A stretch of DNA of 64,000 nt from Paenisporosarcina indica (GCF_001939075.1 NZ_MPTA01000002.1:496001-560000); one strand, 5' to 3'; numbered from the stretch's first letter, positions 41,467 to 51,646 are shown. The notes: generated from the sequence alone by a model not told the origin. Made by a program: numbers and translations.

Positions 41467-42009
41467 ATGAAAGTAGTAGCAATCGTAGGTAGTGTTCGTA
41501 AAGAATCATATAATAATAAATTAGCAAAATTCGTTTAAAAACGCTATGCTGATAAATTCGATTTAGAAATTTTAGATTTAAGTGTTTTACCACTTTACAA
41601 TCAAGATATTGAAGAAAATGCACCACAAACTGTAGTTGATTTTAAATTAAAAGTAAAAGATGCAGATGCAGTTCTTTAGGTAACACCTGAATATAATGCA
41701 ACAATTCCTGGTGTATTAGCAAATGCGATTGACTGGTTATCAAGAGTAGATAAAGTAATGATTGGCAAACCATTATGGATTATGGGTGCTTCAATCGGTA
41801 TGTTAGGAACTGTAAAAGCTCAAGCTCATTTGCGTGACATTTTATTTGCAGGAGGCTTACAATCCCCGGTACTTATTGGAAACGAAGTATATGTCGGTGC
41901 GGTTCATACGAAAATGGACGAAGAAGGCAATATTACAGATGAAGGAACAGTTGCCTTTTTAGATAATGTTGTTTCTAACTTCAAACAATGGATGATGCAA
42001 TTTTCTTAA
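41467..42009 (+). pseudogene. NADPH-dependent FMN reductase, two in-frame stops
   Basis: From ATG 41467 the frame reads MKVVAIVGSVRKESYNNKLA, a typical FMN-binding N terminus, and continues as one 180-codon reductase to the natural stop at 42009. It is interrupted by TAA at 41536-41538 (codon 24, between AKFV and KRYADKF) and TAG at 41677-41679 (codon 71, between DADAVL and VTPEYNATIPG). No frameshift is present and all conserved motifs remain, so the inactivation looks recent. The ribosome site AAAGGAC is still present. The divergent HxlR gene was probably its regulator. Confidence 0.85.
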
Positions 42010-42271
42010 AGGACTAGCGATAGTTGGATAAGAATTATCAAACTTATACAAAACACATTTGAATAGAGAAAATAGAATGCACTCGGTCTCATTTTTTTAA
42101 AACCAGTGCTTTTTGTTTGTCTTAATATAAAGAAGAAAGGTATGACTTTTATCAAACTTTGTTCCGAAGCTCATTTGGCATTTAGTTCCAATGGAATAGT
42201 TTTTTTAGTATTGATTTCAGTAGTAGGTTGTTTTACAAATTATTACAAATAATCTTATTCAACTAACGGGT
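42010..42271. other. Intergenic region, nothing recognised
   Basis: Low-complexity A/T-rich DNA with short frames lacking ribosome sites. From 42347 to 42546 the sequence is G+C-richer and may be a gene relic, but no protein was identified. Confidence 0.4.
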
Positions 42272-42346
42272 GCTTTAGTTAAAACAAGATTATCATTTCG
42301 ATGGTCTATTTTTACGTCCAAAATATCAAGTAGATTTCAACGATCC
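42272..42346 (+). repeat. Direct repeat, right copy
   Basis: GCTTTAGTTAAA, ATGGTCTATTTTTACG and ATATCAAGTAGATTTC match the left copy at 40781-40853. Confidence 0.6.
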
Positions 42347-42546
42347 AACTCCATTCTTTATTAGAATAAAGGCAAGGCTGGTGCAGTAACCAGAGTAGGA
42401 TTAATCTACAATAAGTGCGACAGTCTGTGATGCACCGTGGTCGTTGGAGTCAACCTAACGGATAGGCTCTATGGCACCATACTACATCGACCTTCGACGC
42501 CAGCCATAGTAATCAATACCCGTTCTGACTCAAAATAGCCAAAGAC

Positions 42547-42618
42547 AAAAAGTGCAGTCATCTCGAATGGTTAGGATTTATTTTAGATCCTAAATCAATT
42601 CGAGCGTCTGCACTTTTC
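42547..42618 (-). terminator. Long hairpin terminator of fumC
   Basis: AAAAGTGCAG pairs with CTGCACTTTT; inside, CTCGAAT pairs with ATTCGAG and TTAGGAT with ATCCTAA. It begins 8 bp after the fumC stop. Confidence 0.75.
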
Positions 42619-42625
42619 TTGAGTA

Positions 42626-44005
42626 TTATTTAATCATTTTGGAAGGATCGACAATTTGATCGAACTGTTCCTCTGTCAACAATCCACTTAGTAGAGCGGA
42701 TTGTTTTAAGGTCAGTCCTTTTTCATGTGCGTGTTTCGCGATTTTTGCCGCATTTTCATAGCCGATATGTGGATTTAATGCGGTTACTAGCATTAATGAA
42801 TTACTGACGTGATGGGCGAGTTGGTCCATATTCGGTTGGATCCCGACTACACAATGATCGTGGAAACTTCGTACACTGTCACTTAGTAAACGTACGGATT
42901 GCATGAAGTTATAAAAGATAACCGGTTTAAATACATTGAGTTCAAAGTTCCCTTGGCTTGCTGCAATGCCGATTGTCACATCATTGCCCATTACTTGTGT
43001 CGCCACCATCGTCAAGGCTTCGCTTTGTGTCGGATTTACTTTCCCTGGCATGATAGAACTCCCTGGTTCGTTTGCTGGAATTGTAATTTCACCAATCCCA
43101 CTTCTCGGTCCACTCGCAAGCCAGCGTACATCATTCGCTATTTTCATGAGATCTGCTGCCAATGCTTTTAATGCTCCATGGGCGTATACTAGCTGATCGT
43201 GGCTGGTTAATGCATGAAATTTGTTCGTCGAAGACGTGAAATTGAAACCTAGATCTGCACTGATCTCAGCAGCCACCCGGTCACCGAATTCCGCATGTGC
43301 ATTGATGCCGGTTCCTACAGCTGTCCCGCCAATCGCAAGCTCCGTCACATGCTTCATGCTTTCCCGAATCATTTCTTCACTTTTGGCAATCATGTGATTC
43401 CATCCACTGACTTCTTGTCCTAATGTTAAAGGCGTAGCGTCTTGCAGATGCGTTCGCCCAATCTTGATAATGTCTTTGAATTTGTTTTCTTGTCCGCTGA
43501 AAGTTTCGCGTAATCTCTTAAGTTCTGGCAGTAACATCTCTTGGATTACTTGCACCGCTGCGATGTGCATAGCAGTAGGGAATGTATCATTTGAACTTTG
43601 TGATTTATTCACATCGTCGTTTGGATGCAGGATCTCATCACTACCTTCAGTCTTGAGCAACTGGTTCCCACGAAAAGCGATGACTTCATTCACATTCATA
43701 TTGGATTGGGTCCCGCTTCCGGTTTGCCAGACGACTAACGGGAAATGCTCATTCCATTTCCCTTCACGAATTTCTGTAGCGGCTCGAGAAATTGCGTTCA
43801 TTTTCACCTTGGGCAATGTTCCTAAATCATGATTCACTTTGGCAGCAGCCTTTTTCAAAACGGCAAATGAATGAATCAATTCAATCGGCATGAACTCCGT
43901 ACCAATCGCGAAATTTTCTTTACTACGTTGCGTCTGTGCCCCCCACATCTTATCTTCAGGCACTTGAATCTCTCCAATTGAATCGTGTTCCACTCTGTAT
44001 TTCAT
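42626..44005 (-). CDS. fumC: Fumarate hydratase, class II
   Basis: 459-residue iron-independent fumarase of the TCA cycle, interconverting fumarate and malate in the cytosol as a homotetramer. [16 protein letters not shown] near residues 93-108, the catalytic His region [13 protein letters not shown] near 182, and the signature [13 protein letters not shown] near 312-324 are all present. Length matches the family. The ribosome site AAAGGAGCC lies 8 bp before the ATG. Monocistronic, with its own terminator. 44006-44302 upstream holds no gene. Confidence 0.96.
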   Translation of the reverse strand: MKYRVEHDSIGEIQVPEDKMWGAQTQRSKENFAIGTEFMPIELIHSFAVLKKAAAKVNHDLGTLPKVKMNAISRAATEIREGKWNEHFPLVVWQTGSGTQSNMNVNEVIAFRGNQLLKTEGSDEILHPNDDVNKSQSSNDTFPTAMHIAAVQVIQEMLLPELKRLRETFSGQENKFKDIIKIGRTHLQDATPLTLGQEVSGWNHMIAKSEEMIRESMKHVTELAIGGTAVGTGINAHAEFGDRVAAEISADLGFNFTSSTNKFHALTSHDQLVYAHGALKALAADLMKIANDVRWLASGPRSGIGEITIPANEPGSSIMPGKVNPTQSEALTMVATQVMGNDVTIGIAASQGNFELNVFKPVIFYNFMQSVRLLSDSVRSFHDHCVVGIQPNMDQLAHHVSNSLMLVTALNPHIGYENAAKIAKHAHEKGLTLKQSALLSGLLTEEQFDQIVDPSKMIK

Positions 44006-44302
44006 GTTTATGGCTCCTTTCGTTTCCTGTAAAATTCAATATTGGCAATCGATTATTCACAATGTGTATAAGAAAAGGTGTGAACCATGTAAATTTCATG
44101 TGTTTTAATGATACATACCCGTCGTGAGCATAAAAAATGCATGTTGTTGTCTAGAAAGTTCTGCCCACTTATTTATTTATGTTGATAACATGTTGATTAG
44201 TAGTTCTCCCACTATCATTGCCCACATCGCATTCACATAAAACCAATTTCCTCAAAGAAAAAACACGACAACCTCATCTAACTAATTCAATATCCACAAT
44301 TT

Positions 44303-44337
44303 AAAAAAGCACTTCCCTTATTCGGAAAGTGCTTTTT
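44303..44337 (-). terminator. Terminator of the cystine-type ABC operon
   Basis: AAAAAGCACTT pairs with AAGTGCTTTTT around a short loop, 3 bp after the ATPase stop. Confidence 0.8.
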
Positions 44338-44340
44338 CGA

Positions 44341-45078
44341 TTACTGAAGTAAATTCAGGAATTGTTTCGTGCGCTCTTCTTTTGGATGTGTAAACATATC
44401 GATTGGTTTACTACGTTCGATTATTTTACCTTGGTCCATAAATATGATCTCATCGGCAACATCCTTGGCAAATCGCATTTCATGCGTCACAACGACCATG
44501 GTAATGCCTTCACCCGCTAAATCTTTCATCACTTGCAATACTTCTCCTACAAGTTCTGGATCTAGTGCAGATGTTGGCTCATCAAACAACATCACTTTCG
44601 GTTCTAACGCAAGTGCTCTTGCAATCCCTACGCGTTGTTGTTGACCTCCCGATAATTGATGGGGATAGAAATCAAATTTATCTCCCAGTCCAACCTTATT
44701 TAATAATTGTTCAGCTTTTTTACGTGCCTCGACTTTCGATATCTTCTTCACGATCATGGGACCTTCCATGACATTTTGAAGTACCGTCATATGTGGGAAT
44801 AAATTATAATGTTGAAAAACCATTGCTGACTTTCTTCTAAACAAATCAATTTCTTTTTTATGAACCGTATTCGAGAAATCGGTTGTTTGACCATCAATCG
44901 TGATACTCCCGGAAGTGGGTACTTCCAATATATTCATGCATCTAAGTAACGTCGTTTTTCCGGAACCCGACGGACCGATTACCGTGATGACTTGACCTTT
45001 ATTTATTTGCAGGTCAATGCCTTTCAATACTTCAAGATTGCCGAACTGTTTGTGTAATCCATTTATTGATATCATCAT
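44341..45078 (-). CDS. tcyC: Amino-acid (probably cystine) ABC transporter, ATP-binding protein
   Basis: 245-residue polar-amino-acid ABC ATPase. Walker [10 protein letters not shown] near 36-44, Q-loop [13 protein letters not shown] near 88, signature [15 protein letters not shown] near 144, Walker [13 protein letters not shown] near 162, and the H-loop VVTHEM near 197. Substrate specificity comes from the binding protein upstream, which is closest to the cystine type. Third gene of a three-gene operon, 30 bp after the permease. The symbol follows B. subtilis tcyABC and is tentative. Confidence 0.85.
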   Translation of the reverse strand: MMISINGLHKQFGNLEVLKGIDLQINKGQVITVIGPSGSGKTTLLRCMNILEVPTSGSITIDGQTTDFSNTVHKKEIDLFRRKSAMVFQHYNLFPHMTVLQNVMEGPMIVKKISKVEARKKAEQLLNKVGLGDKFDFYPHQLSGGQQQRVGIARALALEPKVMLFDEPTSALDPELVGEVLQVMKDLAGEGITMVVVTHEMRFAKDVADEIIFMDQGKIIERSKPIDMFTHPKEERTKQFLNLLQ

Positions 45079-45108
45079 TTACTCCTTTCATTATCCATTC
45101 AATTGAAT

Positions 45109-45810
45109 TTATCTCGATACATAGCGATCGAATCGACGTTCCAATCGACCTTGGACAAGCGAAAGTAGGAAACAGATAATCCAATATAGAATCGCTACTT
45201 CAGTATAAAGTAGTAAAACCTCATAATTAAATGCAGCAATTTCTTGTGCTCTTCTAAACATCTCGGTTACTAGAATAGCAGACGCCAAAGATGTGTCTTT
45301 CACTAACCCGATAAAAGTATTCGATAGAGGTGGGATCGACACACGTGTAGCTTGTGGCAAAATCACGCGACGTAAAGTTTGGGAATACGACATCCCGATC
45401 ATTTGAGCCGCTTCCCATTGTCCTTTAGGAATCGATAAGATTGCTGCACGAATCACTTCAGAAGCATATGCTCCAACATTTAATGAAAAACCGATAACAG
45501 CAGCCGGGAATGGATCAATCACGATTCCGACTGACCCTAAACCGTAAAATAAAATAAATAACTGAACCAATAATGGAGTCCCACGAATTGCAGATACGTA
45601 GAAACGAGCAATCCATTGAAGCGGTTTAATGGTCGAGATTCTAGCCAATGCGGTAAGGATGGCTAATGTTAATCCCAATACGAATGTAATCAAAGTTAAT
45701 GGAAGCGTATATACAACAGCACCCTCCAGCAAAGGCAGGAGGGATGACTGTGCGATATCTAGATAACGCTGCATTTTATCAGGGTCGTAGGAAAAATTAT
45801 TCCAAAACAT
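45109..45810 (-). CDS. tcyB: Amino-acid (probably cystine) ABC transporter, permease
   Basis: 233-residue HisM/ArtQ-type membrane permease with five hydrophobic segments. The ATPase-docking EAA loop is SIPKGQWEAAQMIGMSYSQTLRRVILPQA (key part EAAQMIGMS ... LPQA) near residues 145-175, and FYVSAIRGTPLLVQLFI near 70 is family-typical. The start at 45810 overlaps the end of the binding-protein gene by 14 bp, implying translational coupling; the ATG at 45858 would overlap by 62 bp and was not chosen. No strong ribosome site is visible. Confidence 0.85.
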   Translation of the reverse strand: MFWNNFSYDPDKMQRYLDIAQSSLLPLLEGAVVYTLPLTLITFVLGLTLAILTALARISTIKPLQWIARFYVSAIRGTPLLVQLFILFYGLGSVGIVIDPFPAAVIGFSLNVGAYASEVIRAAILSIPKGQWEAAQMIGMSYSQTLRRVILPQATRVSIPPLSNTFIGLVKDTSLASAILVTEMFRRAQEIAAFNYEVLLLYTEVAILYWIICFLLSLVQGRLERRFDRYVSR

Positions 45811-46627
45811 TTTCGCCGAACCATTTGTCTGAAATCTTATCATACGTACCGTCTTCAATCATTTCATTTAGAGCTTTATTGACCGCTTCCACTAATGTTT
45901 CATTTCCTTTACGGAACATCAGACCACTTTGTGCTGCATCTTCAGCTTCAGCCACGACTTGAATCTTCGCATCTGGTTTTTGTTTTTGGAAATCCAAAAC
46001 AGTTAGTTTATCATTGATGGTAACATCGACACGTTTTGAGTTCAACAACTCAATCGCTTGGATAAATCCGTCTACACCTACTATTTCCGCACCATTAGAT
46101 TGAGCCATTTTCCCATAGTTACTTGTTAAAGATTGAGCCGATTTCAAACCTTTGATATCTTCAAACCCTTTTACCTCTGTATTATCCGCATGTGTAACTA
46201 ACACTGCTGAAGAAGAGATGTAAGGTTCAGAAAAATCATATTTTTCTTGGCGTTCGGGTTTAATTCCCACTTGATTCGCAATCATATCAAAACGTTTTGA
46301 ATCAAGACCAGGGAACATCGCATCCCATTGTGTTTCCATAAACTTCGCTTTAACGCCTAAACGTGACGCAATTTCTTCGGAAATTTCTACGTCAAAACCA
46401 GTTAATTTCCCTGACTCATCGTGGAATGTAAATGGTGCATACGTTCCTTCTGTTCCAACTAATAACTCACCGTTTTCTTTTATGATGGCAAGTTGGTCTT
46501 CACTCGTATTTTTAGATCCATTATGATTTTCATTGCCTTCTTCATTTCCTTTATCTTTACCACCACATGCAGCTAAAACAAGAACAGCGGTAATCATTAT
46601 TAATAGCAAATAGCTAATTTTTTTCAT
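45797..46627 (-). CDS. tcyA: Amino-acid (probably cystine) ABC transporter, binding lipoprotein
   Basis: 276-residue solute-binding lipoprotein. The signal peptide ends with LAAC (Cys21). A hydrophilic Asn/Glu/Lys linker (about 25-42) precedes the periplasmic-type fold: LLVGTEGTYAPFTFHDESG near 55-73, the Arg/Asp ligand pair regions ANQVGIKPERQEKYDFSEPY near 116-135 and SLTSNYGKMA near 165. These stretches match TcyA/TcyK cystine-binding proteins as I recall them; glutamine specificity is less likely. The ribosome site AGGAGGAA precedes the ATG. First gene of the operon. Confidence 0.87.
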   Translation of the reverse strand: MKKISYLLLIMITAVLVLAACGGKDKGNEEGNENHNGSKNTSEDQLAIIKENGELLVGTEGTYAPFTFHDESGKLTGFDVEISEEIASRLGVKAKFMETQWDAMFPGLDSKRFDMIANQVGIKPERQEKYDFSEPYISSSAVLVTHADNTEVKGFEDIKGLKSAQSLTSNYGKMAQSNGAEIVGVDGFIQAIELLNSKRVDVTINDKLTVLDFQKQKPDAKIQVVAEAEDAAQSGLMFRKGNETLVEAVNKALNEMIEDGTYDKISDKWFGENVLE

Positions 46628-47052
46628 TTAGTTTTCCTCCTAATTCAGATAAACTTACTTGGCATTATCCATCTTATAGCATGCAAAACGGTTAAGTCAA
46701 AATAAATATCTCAAAGTATTAATACCCGAATTATTAAGAATTATCACATTTTTTTATAAATAACTTTGCAAAATAATAATAGAAGGAAACCATGATTTTT
46801 CACTATAAAGCTATGTTTAATTTCATCGCTGATTTTTACTTATTTATAAACATGGTGAAAAACAGCGGAGGATCGACGCTCGCCTGTGGAAAGCGGAGTT
46901 GTTTTGAGGAATATCCACAGTAGGATGTAACATGCCTGCTGTAAAAATCTATCTTCACCTTTAACAAAAAAATGAAAAAAGAATGAATTTTTCAATTAAT
47001 ATCGATATACTTATTATTAGTTCGATATCCGTAATAAAGGGGAGAGATGAAA
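46628..47052. other. Intergenic region with a G+C-rich palindromic patch
   Basis: Mostly A/T-rich DNA that must hold the divergent tcyA and pepF promoters. A patch at about 46862-46922 (GCGGAGGATCGACGCTCGCC, then CTGTGGAAAGCGGAG and TATCCACAG) stands out in composition; CTGTGGA and TATCCACAG are inverted and resemble DnaA boxes. It looks like a single degenerate copy of an intergenic repeat common in Bacillaceae. Confidence 0.4.
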
Positions 47053-48873
47053 ATGGTTAAGAGTTTACCAGCACGTTCAGAAGTCACTATAGAAGAAACG
47101 TGGAATTTACAAGATTTATTTGTTTCTGAAGAAAGCTATCAAGCAGCCATTGTTGAGATTGAAAAAGATGTGGACGCATTCGTCAACCAGTTCCAAGGCA
47201 ACATTACAGACGTATCATCTGCCGAAGAATCGTTAAAATCGTATGCTGCGATTTACGAAAAATTTGTACCAATTGGCGCTTATGCTAGCCTTTCTCATAG
47301 CACGGATCAAACGAACAGCGATGCACAAATGCGTTCAGCTAAATTCGGTTCTGTCTCTGCAAATTTAAGCAGTAAACTATCATTCGTGGATAGTGAACTA
47401 TTAGCGTTGCCTGTAGATGTTTTAGAGGGTGCGATGAACAACTCAAGTGAATTCGGTCATTACTTGGAAAAATTAATTCGTCGTAAACCACATCAACTAA
47501 GTCCCGAGGTAGAAAAGACATTAGCAGCCTACTCTTCAGCCTTCAACGGTCCTTACGAGTTGTACAATACAACAAAGATGGTAGACCTGTCTTTTGAAGA
47601 TTTTGAAGTGAACGGCAAGACCTACCCATTAAGTTATGTACTATTTGAAGGTGAATGGGAATCCGAGACTGATAAAGACGTACGTCGTGCTGCATTCCAG
47701 GCATTCTCAAACCAATTAAAAAAATACCAACACACTACGGCAAAAGCCTATGATATGAATTTACAAATCGAAAAAACTACTTCTGACCTTCGAGGCTATG
47801 ACACTATATTCGATTCGTTATTATTTGGACAAGAAGTCGATCGTTCATTGTTTAATCGTCAAATTGATTTAATTATGAGTGAACTGGCACCACATATGCG
47901 CAAATATGCAAAACTTCTACAAGACGTTCATGGCTTGGAAGAAATGACTTTTGCAGACTTAAAAATTCCATTAGATCCATCGTACGAACCAACAGTTACA
48001 ATCGAAGAATCGAAAAAGTACATGAACGATGCACTGGCAATTATGGGTGACGACTATTTGGATATGGTCAACCGTTCATTTGATGAGCGTTGGATTGATT
48101 TCGCTCAAAATGCAGGCAAGTCAACAGGAGCATTTTGTTCAAGCCCTTACGGTGCCCATCCTTATATTCTCATTTCATGGTCTAGCAAAATGAACGAGGT
48201 CTTTGTGCTTGCACATGAACTTGGTCATGCCGGTCATTTCTATAATGCTCATAAAAAGCAAAACGTCTTCAATTCACGTCCGTCACTATACTTTATTGAA
48301 GCACCATCAACCATGAATGAAATGCTGATGGCGAACCATTTGCTTGAAAATTCAGATGATCCGAAATTCAAGCGTTGGGTGATTTCATCAATTGTTGCTC
48401 GCACTTACTACCATAACTTTGTAACGCATTTACTTGAAGCGGCGTACCAACGCAAAGTTTATGATCGAGTTGATGCAGGTCAAAACGTCAATGCCGGTAT
48501 TTTGAATGAAATCAAACGTGGCGTATTGGAAGAATTCTGGGGTGATGCAGTTGAGATTACTCCAGGAGCAGAGCTTACTTGGATGCGTCAACCTCACTAC
48601 TATTTAGGTTTATATCCATATACGTACAGTGCGGGTTTAACAATTTCAACACAAGTATCAAAACGTATTTTAAAAGAAGGCGAACCAGCTGTCGCTGAGT
48701 GGCTAGAAGTTCTTCAAGCGGGTGGCACGAAGTCACCTGTTGAACTTGCTCAAATGGCAGGCGTTGATATCACAACTGAACAACCTCTTCGCGACACCAT
48801 TGCCTACATTGGTGAGTTAATCGATGAACTAGTGAAACTAACAGCAGAAATTGAAGCTGTACCAGCAAAATAG
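47053..48873 (+). CDS. pepF: Oligoendopeptidase F
   Basis: 606-residue cytosolic M3B zinc metallopeptidase cleaving medium oligopeptides. An N-terminal all-helical domain (about 1-200) is followed by the M3 catalytic domain with HELGH in VLAHELGHAGHF near residue 395 and the third ligand Glu in SLYFIEAPSTMNEML near 420. Length matches the family. The ATG at 47053 is chosen because GGGGAGAG sits just over the ATG at 47047. Monocistronic; a strong terminator follows. May use peptides generated by other proteases as a nutrient source. Confidence 0.95.
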   Translation: MVKSLPARSEVTIEETWNLQDLFVSEESYQAAIVEIEKDVDAFVNQFQGNITDVSSAEESLKSYAAIYEKFVPIGAYASLSHSTDQTNSDAQMRSAKFGSVSANLSSKLSFVDSELLALPVDVLEGAMNNSSEFGHYLEKLIRRKPHQLSPEVEKTLAAYSSAFNGPYELYNTTKMVDLSFEDFEVNGKTYPLSYVLFEGEWESETDKDVRRAAFQAFSNQLKKYQHTTAKAYDMNLQIEKTTSDLRGYDTIFDSLLFGQEVDRSLFNRQIDLIMSELAPHMRKYAKLLQDVHGLEEMTFADLKIPLDPSYEPTVTIEESKKYMNDALAIMGDDYLDMVNRSFDERWIDFAQNAGKSTGAFCSSPYGAHPYILISWSSKMNEVFVLAHELGHAGHFYNAHKKQNVFNSRPSLYFIEAPSTMNEMLMANHLLENSDDPKFKRWVISSIVARTYYHNFVTHLLEAAYQRKVYDRVDAGQNVNAGILNEIKRGVLEEFWGDAVEITPGAELTWMRQPHYYLGLYPYTYSAGLTISTQVSKRILKEGEPAVAEWLEVLQAGGTKSPVELAQMAGVDITTEQPLRDTIAYIGELIDELVKLTAEIEAVPAK

Positions 48874-48883
48874 AACAAAACAA

Positions 48884-48922
48884 AAACGAACCCGAGTCAT
48901 GTTGACTATCGGGTTCGTTTTC
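48884..48922. terminator. Bidirectional terminator between pepF and the EamA gene
   Basis: AACGAACCCGA pairs with TCGGGTTCGTT, followed by TTTTCATTTTTT; A-rich on the other side for the leftward gene. Confidence 0.85.
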
Positions 48923-48928
48923 ATTTTT

Positions 48929-49870
48929 TCACTCTCTCGTTAATGGAATAGAAGGTTCTTTATCTTCATAGAGGCAAACTTTCTCCCGAAACAGATTGGG
49001 CCTTTGCTTAAAAAAGGTAAACAAGAAACAGCCAGCGATTACGATCAAACTACCAATCCCTTGGATCCACGTCATTCTCTCATCCAACAACAAATATGCG
49101 AGTATGGCCGTGAAGATTGGATTAAAGTTCAAGAAAATCCCGGAAGACGTTGCCCCTATCTTTTGAACCCCTATGTTCCATAACAGCATACAAATCACAG
49201 TCGAAACTACACCCGTATACACAATGGATTGCACAAACGAAGCATTTAAATTGGTGATGGTAAAATCATTTAGATTGAAAGGAATCAACAGGACGACCCC
49301 AAAAACACCGGAATATAAAGTTGCCATTAATGGCGTCGTATATTTCATCGCCCATCTACTGCAAACCGAATATAATCCCCAAATACAGACGGCTAACACC
49401 ATCAACAAGTCACCTCTATTGAAACCGATCGAAGTCAACATGCCAATATGTCCTTTTGACAGAACTAACAACACGCCTGTAAAAGAAAGTACCATCGAAG
49501 CTAATTGAAAAGCATTCACTTTCTCTCTTAAAAACAGGAACGAAAAAAAGGCAATTGAAAACATATTCAACGTTGAAATTAACCCAACATTCGTAGCTGT
49601 CGTGAAATCCAACGCAAGAAATTGAAATAGATTAAACAAAACAACACCAGTAACCCCCATGAATAGTAATGGGATAATGGCTTTTGTAGAAGGAAGTAAA
49701 CGTTTCTCTTTCCACCAGACAATCGGAATGAGACAAACAACCGCAATCAACCATCTCAAGGTTGTTAACGTCACGGGTGATGCATGATCCACTAATGATT
49801 TTCCTACCACAAAGTTTCCACCCCATAACAAGCTCGTTACTAGTAATAATAGATAATAAAAATAAGGCAT
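48929..49870 (-). CDS. EamA/DMT family transporter
   Basis: 313 residues with ten membrane helices made of two EamA repeats (about 4-135 and 150-290). SLLWGGNFVVGKSLVDHASPVTLTTLRW (marker SLLWGGNFVVGK ... LRW) in the first repeat is the family opening. Exports amino acids or other metabolites; substrate unknown. A short charged C-terminal tail (YEDKEPSIPLTRE). It is divergent from an Lrp/AsnC regulator 185 bp away, a common pair in which the regulator controls the exporter in response to an amino acid. Confidence 0.87.
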   Translation of the reverse strand: MPYFYYLLLLVTSLLWGGNFVVGKSLVDHASPVTLTTLRWLIAVVCLIPIVWWKEKRLLPSTKAIIPLLFMGVTGVVLFNLFQFLALDFTTATNVGLISTLNMFSIAFFSFLFLREKVNAFQLASMVLSFTGVLLVLSKGHIGMLTSIGFNRGDLLMVLAVCIWGLYSVCSRWAMKYTTPLMATLYSGVFGVVLLIPFNLNDFTITNLNASFVQSIVYTGVVSTVICMLLWNIGVQKIGATSSGIFLNFNPIFTAILAYLLLDERMTWIQGIGSLIVIAGCFLFTFFKQRPNLFREKVCLYEDKEPSIPLTRE

Positions 49871-50055
49871 CTCAAGTCACCCCTTTACTGCAATGGAATA
49901 ATTTTAGCATCAATAAGGGATTTACTATATAACATTCGGTGTATCTCCTTGATTTCAAAACAATCGAAAGAATATAATAGAAATAATTCAGTTCATTCTG
50001 TTTCACGTTAATTGAAACAGTCAGTTTGGAATAAAAAGTGAAAGGGTTGATTCAT

Positions 50056-50529
50056 ATGGAAACACTGATTAGTAAAGTGCTCGATCCCGTAGACATTCAA
50101 ATTCTTGATATCCTACAAAAAACAGCGAACATCAGCAATGCGGAACTTGGACGACGTGTTAACCTATCCCCTCCCGCTACACATGCCCGCATTAAACGTT
50201 TGGAAACCGAAGGCTATATCAACCGACAAGTTGCCATCCTCAACCAAGAGAAACTCGGATTTGACTTGCTGTGTTTTATCTTCATCAATACTGACATTCA
50301 TCAGGCTGAACAACTTGAAGTCTTGGAACAAAACTTGGAAGCCATGACTGAAGTGTTGGAATGCCATTGCCTAACAGGTGAATTTGATTATCTATTGAAA
50401 GTAGCCAACAAAGATCGTCGTGAATTGGAAGAGTTCATTCGCAAACTCAACAAACTCGGTATCTCACGCATCCAAACAAGTCTTGTGTTGCGCGAGATCA
50501 AGCAATCAACTGTCTTGCCGATTTTATAA
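50056..50529 (+). CDS. Lrp/AsnC family transcriptional regulator
   Basis: 157 residues. N-terminal helix-turn-helix (LDPVDIQILDILQKTANISN then AELGRRVNLSPPATHARIKRLE, in short pieces: IQILDILQKT, AELGRRVNLS, RIKRLETEG) spans about 9-55; the C-terminal RAM effector domain (LLCFIFINTDIH and HCLTGEFDYLLKV) follows. It probably senses an amino acid and controls the divergent EamA exporter. ATG 50056 is chosen; AAAGGG lies about 10 bp upstream. A GTG at 50038 is an in-frame alternative. Confidence 0.88.
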   Translation: METLISKVLDPVDIQILDILQKTANISNAELGRRVNLSPPATHARIKRLETEGYINRQVAILNQEKLGFDLLCFIFINTDIHQAEQLEVLEQNLEAMTEVLECHCLTGEFDYLLKVANKDRRELEEFIRKLNKLGISRIQTSLVLREIKQSTVLPIL

Positions 50530-50653
50530 ACTTCTTCCCATTTACATTGCTCATGCGGCGAGCCCCATATCTACGGTAAAAAACATGATATTGCAAAATT
50601 CCAAATACATTGTGATACTAATATATATTAGTTGACTTTAGCGAGGTGATTCG

Positions 50654-51646
50654 ATGAACGGTTGCATACATTGTGGAATTTCATTCGATTTCTATGAGGA
50701 AGGATTTTTATTCATTGAATCCAATCAAGTTCAGGAACAGAGTACGGATGAGTACCAAATAATAAATGACCATTTAGCTTATATGGCCTATTCTTCATTG
50801 GAAAAGGTAGCAGTTGAATTGACTCGCCTGAGGCATATCAGTGATATGAAAATGGGACTATCACGTACAAATCGGGCGGAAAGATTAATCGAACTTGAAA
50901 CATTCAAATTACGGTTTGAAGAAAAAGAGACCGTCAATTTCATACAACATGGACGATTAGTCAGCCATTTACAACCGATCATTTCTTTGAACTCGAAAGA
51001 AGTGTATGCCTATGAATCATTACTAAGGGCGAAAGATCCAGCTAAATCGATATCACCTGGCAAGTTATTCGAAGTAGCAACTAAAACGGGACTGCACTCC
51101 CTACTCGATCAACGTGCTCGTGAAGAAGCAATTAAAGCTCGTGAAGGAAAAATCCCAAATGGTACGAAGAGCTTCATTAATTTCCTCCCTTCCACCATCT
51201 ATAATCCCGATTTTTGCTTACAGCACACTTTTAAAATCGTGGAAAAGAATAACGTGAATCCTGAAGACTTGGTCTTTGAAGTGGTTGAAACTGAAAAAGT
51301 CACCGACGTGCAGCATTTGAAGAGTGTCCTGGACCGTTATAAAAAAGAAGGAATGAAAGTAGCCCTTGACGATGTAGGCTCTGGATTCTCGACCCTTGAT
51401 ATGTTTGAGTTACTCAGACCGGATTATCTAAAAATCGACCGTACTTATATCACCAACTGTGACCAAGATCAAACCAAACAAGATTTCCTGAAAGAAGCCA
51501 ATGACCGTGCGCATGCACTTGGCATTATTACACTTGCGGAAGGGATCGAACGAATTGAAGAGGCTCAAGTCTGTGAAAGTTTGGGCTATGATTTAGGCCA
51601 AGGATATTTATTTGGCAAACCTTCCGAAATTCCACTACGAGGTTAG
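50654..51646 (+). CDS. EAL-domain cyclic-di-GMP phosphodiesterase
   Basis: 330 residues. A short N-terminal CxxC-containing segment (GCIHCG) and a helical region (about 35-90) precede the EAL domain (about 95-325). The name motif reads ESL rather than EAL (AYESLLRA), but the other catalytic residues are visible: Asn in FINF, Glu in VFEVVETE, Asp pair in LDDVGSGFSTL, Lys in YLKIDR, Glu in LAEGIE and Gln in GQGYLFGKP. It therefore should hydrolyse c-di-GMP to pGpG. Cytosolic, no membrane segment. The ribosome site GAGGTGA precedes the ATG; the MFS gene follows 37 bp later. Confidence 0.85.
   Translation: MNGCIHCGISFDFYEEGFLFIESNQVQEQSTDEYQIINDHLAYMAYSSLEKVAVELTRLRHISDMKMGLSRTNRAERLIELETFKLRFEEKETVNFIQHGRLVSHLQPIISLNSKEVYAYESLLRAKDPAKSISPGKLFEVATKTGLHSLLDQRAREEAIKAREGKIPNGTKSFINFLPSTIYNPDFCLQHTFKIVEKNNVNPEDLVFEVVETEKVTDVQHLKSVLDRYKKEGMKVALDDVGSGFSTLDMFELLRPDYLKIDRTYITNCDQDQTKQDFLKEANDRAHALGIITLAEGIERIEEAQVCESLGYDLGQGYLFGKPSEIPLRG

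Noticed and set aside
42347-42546. G+C-richer patch that might be a tRNA or structured RNA
   Set aside because: No cloverleaf, anticodon arm or TTCGA-type T loop in a fitting position was found.
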